Shown here one piece after another: positions 6,885-8,953 of a stretch of 8,953 nucleotides of DNA. Each line of letters starts with the position of its first letter. Position 1 is the first letter of the stretch. A program made the position numbers and the translations under genes. The DNA lies in NCBI GenBank assembly GCA_020216965.1, contig JAIWOJ010000053.1, positions 1 through 8,953 of the forward strand, given 5' to 3'. The DNA is from Prosthecobacter sp. Lineage in GTDB: Bacteria; Verrucomicrobiota; Verrucomicrobiia; Verrucomicrobiales; Verrucomicrobiaceae. The notes below the pieces were generated by a model. The model had not been told where the DNA came from. It made no database searches and saw only the letters and a program-made list of their open reading frames with translations.

Positions 6885-7724
6885 ATGTCCGGCATCAAGA
6901 CCGATCGCACGACCTTCTTCAGGTGCCCATGGATGCTGGGTGTCCTCATGCTGACGCTCCACGGCGCAGCCTTGGCACAAGGCTCAGGCTTCATCCGCTG
7001 CCAGCTCGCGGATGGTTTTGACTTCCCCGTCGGCAAACCTAACGCGGACGGCTACTACAAATCACGCGGTTACTGGCCGAACGGTCACTTGGGTGAGGAC
7101 TGGAATGGCCGGGGAGGCGGGAATAGCGATTTAGGAGCCCCCATTTATTCCACCGCGCGCGGCGTCGTCATCATCTCTGAAAATGTCGGCGTGGGCTGGG
7201 GAAACTGCGTCATCGTGCGCCACGCCTTCCGCGATGAGACGGGTAAAATCAGCATGGTGGACAGCCTCTACGCCCACCTCCATCAGCGTGTGGTCAAGGT
7301 AGGGCAAATCGTGGAAAAAGGCCAATTGGTCGGAACCATGGGCAGCAACAACGGCATGTACTTCGTGCACCTGCACTTTGAGATCCGTAAAAACCTCCGC
7401 ATCGGCATGAACCGCAGCCAATTTGCCAGAGACAACACCAACTACTATAGCCCGACAGACTTTATCAACAAACACCGCGTCCTACCCACAAACTTCACCA
7501 AGTATCCCATCCCTACCGGCCTCTTTGCCCCTTATGGTAGATCTTTAGCAGACGCACGCAGCGATGTCGGTAGCACCGTGCAGGTGCCTTCCCTGCCCAA
7601 AACTCAGGCTCCAGCCGCCCTGCCAGAAACGGGCCCCTCAGAGGATGACGAAGACTTCTGGGCCAAGCTCCGCACACGGCTCAAGCAAGGTAAATTGACA
7701 CCTGGCGTGCCGCCTGGCGGCTGA
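6885..7724 (+). CDS. Secreted M23 (LytM-type) metallopeptidase
   Basis: A 279-residue exported zinc peptidase of family M23, which cleaves peptide cross-links in peptidoglycan or acts as a LytM-type regulator. A signal peptide spans residues 1-31 (Arg at 8 and 13, hydrophobic MLGVLMLTL, site after ALA31). The catalytic domain covers about 66-170: HLGEDWNG supplies zinc ligands H68 and D72, YAHLHQ supplies H131, and VHLHFE supplies H162 and the third ligand H164. The block GAPIYSTARGVVI (84-96) and VGQIVEKGQLVGTMGS (139-154) are family-typical. Because HxxxD and HxH are intact, it is predicted active. The usual Gly-Pro before HLHFE is replaced by YFV. Residues about 225-279 are a Pro-containing, acidic then basic tail. 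AGGTGG lies 10 bases before the ATG. It shares direction with secG and the propeller gene. The exact bond cleaved cannot be told. Confidence 0.9.
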   Translation: MSGIKTDRTTFFRCPWMLGVLMLTLHGAALAQGSGFIRCQLADGFDFPVGKPNADGYYKSRGYWPNGHLGEDWNGRGGGNSDLGAPIYSTARGVVIISENVGVGWGNCVIVRHAFRDETGKISMVDSLYAHLHQRVVKVGQIVEKGQLVGTMGSNNGMYFVHLHFEIRKNLRIGMNRSQFARDNTNYYSPTDFINKHRVLPTNFTKYPIPTGLFAPYGRSLADARSDVGSTVQVPSLPKTQAPAALPETGPSEDDEDFWAKLRTRLKQGKLTPGVPPGG

Positions 7725-7740
7725 CCTAGAAAGAGCTAAA

Positions 7741-7766
7741 CATGGGCAGAAAGAATCCAGCCCATG
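7741..7766. other. Perfect 7-base stem-loop between the M23 and propeller genes
   Basis: CATGGGC (7741-7747) and GCCCATG (7760-7766) form a perfect 7-base inverted repeat around a 12-base A-rich loop. It starts 16 bases after the M23 stop and ends 19 bases before the propeller ATG. No T-run follows on the plus strand; on the minus strand the stem is followed by TTTAGCTCTTTC, but no minus-strand gene ends here. It may be a weak terminator, an RNA stability or processing element, or an operator. Confidence 0.4.
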
Positions 7767-7785
7767 ACTGCGTGACAATCCAAAC

Positions 7786-8953
7786 ATGCTCAAGACACTG
7801 CTGACCGCCGCCCTTAGCCTCGCCTCGGGCGGGATCATTGCCCAGGTTGCCACGACCCCGCTCTACTGGCCGGACAAAAATGGCCCCACCTTGGATGGCA
7901 TCGTCCCCGACTCGGAAGCCAAACGGCTGCCCCTGACTTGGAATGCAGAAACGGGGGAAAACATTGAATGGCGCACCGAACTTCAAGATGAAGGGCACAG
8001 CACCCCCGTCATCGGCGGTGATCGGATTTGGTTCACCGCAGCCACGGCTGACGGCAAAAAGCAATACGTCTATGGTATCGACCGCAAATCTGGCGCGGTC
8101 GTGCATCACATCCTTCTCTTTGAAAATCCAGCGCCGGAAGAATTGGGCAACCCTCTCAACAACTATGCAGCCCCTTCTCCCGTCCTGGAGGAGGATGCCT
8201 TGTACGTCCACTTTGGCACCTATGGTACGGCCAGAATCGACCCCCGCACTGGCAGCACCGTCTGGCAGCGGCGGGACATCAACGTACGCCATTACCGTGG
8301 GCCGGGTTCCTCACCCGTGCTGCATGGCGGCCTGCTCATTCTTACCTTTGATGGGATCGACCAGCAATTTGTCACTGCGCTAGATAAAAAGACCGGACAG
8401 ACGGTGTGGAAAACCCACCGCACCACCGACTATGGAGATCTCGATAAAGACGGCCATCCTACCCGAGATGGTGACATGCGGAAAGCCTACCACACCCCCT
8501 CCGTTTTTTCCCTCGCGGGCATTGACACCGTAGTCTCCATCGGCTCACGGGCTGCCTTTGGTTATGATGTGGCCACAGGCAAAGAGCTCTGGACCGTGCG
8601 CCATGGCGGATTCAATGCGGCCATCAGACCCCTCGTGCATGGCAATATCCTCATCCTCAACACAGGCTCAGAGCGCGCCCACACCCTCGGCATCCGGATT
8701 GATGATGCCATGCGCGGTGACATCACAGAAAGCCACCTGCTCTGGGACCGTGAAAAGCGCAACGCCAGTGAGGCCTGTTCTGTCCTCCATGGAGAAATGC
8801 TTTTCCAAACGACCCGCGGCGGCATCGTCACCTGCATGAATGTGCGCACGGGCGCTGACCTCTGGGAGGACCGCCTTCCCGGCCAACACCTCCCGTCCCC
8901 GATCCGTGCTGGGGATCGCCTTTATTTCTGCAATGACCGAGGTGAAGTCCACA
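7786..8953 (+). CDS. Secreted PQQ-like beta-propeller repeat protein (partial, runs off right edge)
   Basis: The first 389 residues of an exported beta-propeller protein. I started at the ATG at 7786, which gives a signal peptide (MLKTLLTAALSLASGGIIA, likely cut after A19); there is no clear Shine-Dalgarno. The following residues opening with LYWPDKNGPTLDGI are typical of this secreted family in Planctomycetes and Verrucomicrobia. Blade motifs of the type D-x-x-T/S-G-x-x-x-W recur: GIDRKSGAVV (97-106), IDPRTGSTVWQ (151-161), LDKKTGQTVWK (199-209), YDVATGKELWT (260-270) and MNVRTGADLWE (351-361). Between blades, D218-L-D-K-D-G with D228 resembles a calcium-binding loop. The fold is shared with BamB and PQQ dehydrogenases, but no dehydrogenase-specific residues are recognised, so a scaffold or unknown role is more likely than quinoprotein catalysis. 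It lies 61 bases after the M23 gene in the same direction. Confidence 0.88.
   Translation, partial: MLKTLLTAALSLASGGIIAQVATTPLYWPDKNGPTLDGIVPDSEAKRLPLTWNAETGENIEWRTELQDEGHSTPVIGGDRIWFTAATADGKKQYVYGIDRKSGAVVHHILLFENPAPEELGNPLNNYAAPSPVLEEDALYVHFGTYGTARIDPRTGSTVWQRRDINVRHYRGPGSSPVLHGGLLILTFDGIDQQFVTALDKKTGQTVWKTHRTTDYGDLDKDGHPTRDGDMRKAYHTPSVFSLAGIDTVVSIGSRAAFGYDVATGKELWTVRHGGFNAAIRPLVHGNILILNTGSERAHTLGIRIDDAMRGDITESHLLWDREKRNASEACSVLHGEMLFQTTRGGIVTCMNVRTGADLWEDRLPGQHLPSPIRAGDRLYFCNDRGEVH

Noticed and set aside
6360..7021. Open frames on both strands overlapping the SecG tail
   Set aside because: They arise from the low-complexity Pro/Ala codons of the SecG tail; the SecG frame runs uninterrupted from its membrane helices into the tail.
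7726..8292. A 188-codon minus-strand open frame
   Set aside because: It is antisense to the signal peptide and first blades of the propeller protein and has no recognisable motif.
7786..8953. Quinoprotein alcohol or glucose dehydrogenase
   Set aside because: Only generic blade motifs are present; the vicinal Cys pair and catalytic Asp region typical of PQQ dehydrogenases were not seen in the visible part.

Overview
The window is a GC-rich, densely coded piece of bacterial chromosome. The gene content suggests a diderm, most likely of the Verrucomicrobiota: an LptE-type lipoprotein, a BamD-like TPR protein, a GlgE maltosyltransferase, Pro/Ala-rich tails on envelope proteins, a PQQ-type beta-propeller secreted protein, and few strong Shine-Dalgarno sites. 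The taxonomic guess is an inference from gene content and style, not from a marker gene. No tRNA, rRNA, CRISPR array, insertion sequence or phage gene was seen, and no stretch over 300 bases lacks a gene.

Left half (bases 1-3928, minus strand): a tight four-gene run reading right to left. A secreted BamD-like TPR protein is followed by an LptE-family lipoprotein, then RsmI (16S rRNA 2'-O-methyltransferase, joined to lptE by an overlapping GTGA), then glycogen phosphorylase GlgP, whose C-terminal half runs off the left edge. The first two genes concern outer-membrane assembly, the third ribosome maturation and the fourth storage-glucan breakdown.

Right half (bases 4083-8953, plus strand): a 154-base divergent intergenic region separates the left run from GlgE, the maltosyltransferase that builds alpha-1,4-glucan from maltose 1-phosphate. 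Then come SecG with a long low-complexity C-terminal tail, a secreted M23 (LytM-type) peptidase, and a secreted PQQ-like beta-propeller protein cut by the right edge.

Two themes emerge. One is alpha-glucan metabolism, with a synthetic enzyme (GlgE) and a degradative one (GlgP) on either side of the outer-membrane genes. The other is envelope biogenesis: SecG for export, BamD-like and LptE for the outer membrane, M23 for peptidoglycan, and the propeller protein outside the cytoplasm. I see no clearly new multi-gene system. The most worthwhile second looks are the secG leader, where a good Shine-Dalgarno sequence sits inside a small hairpin with competing pairings, the repeat-bearing SecG tail, and the GlgE/GlgP arrangement.
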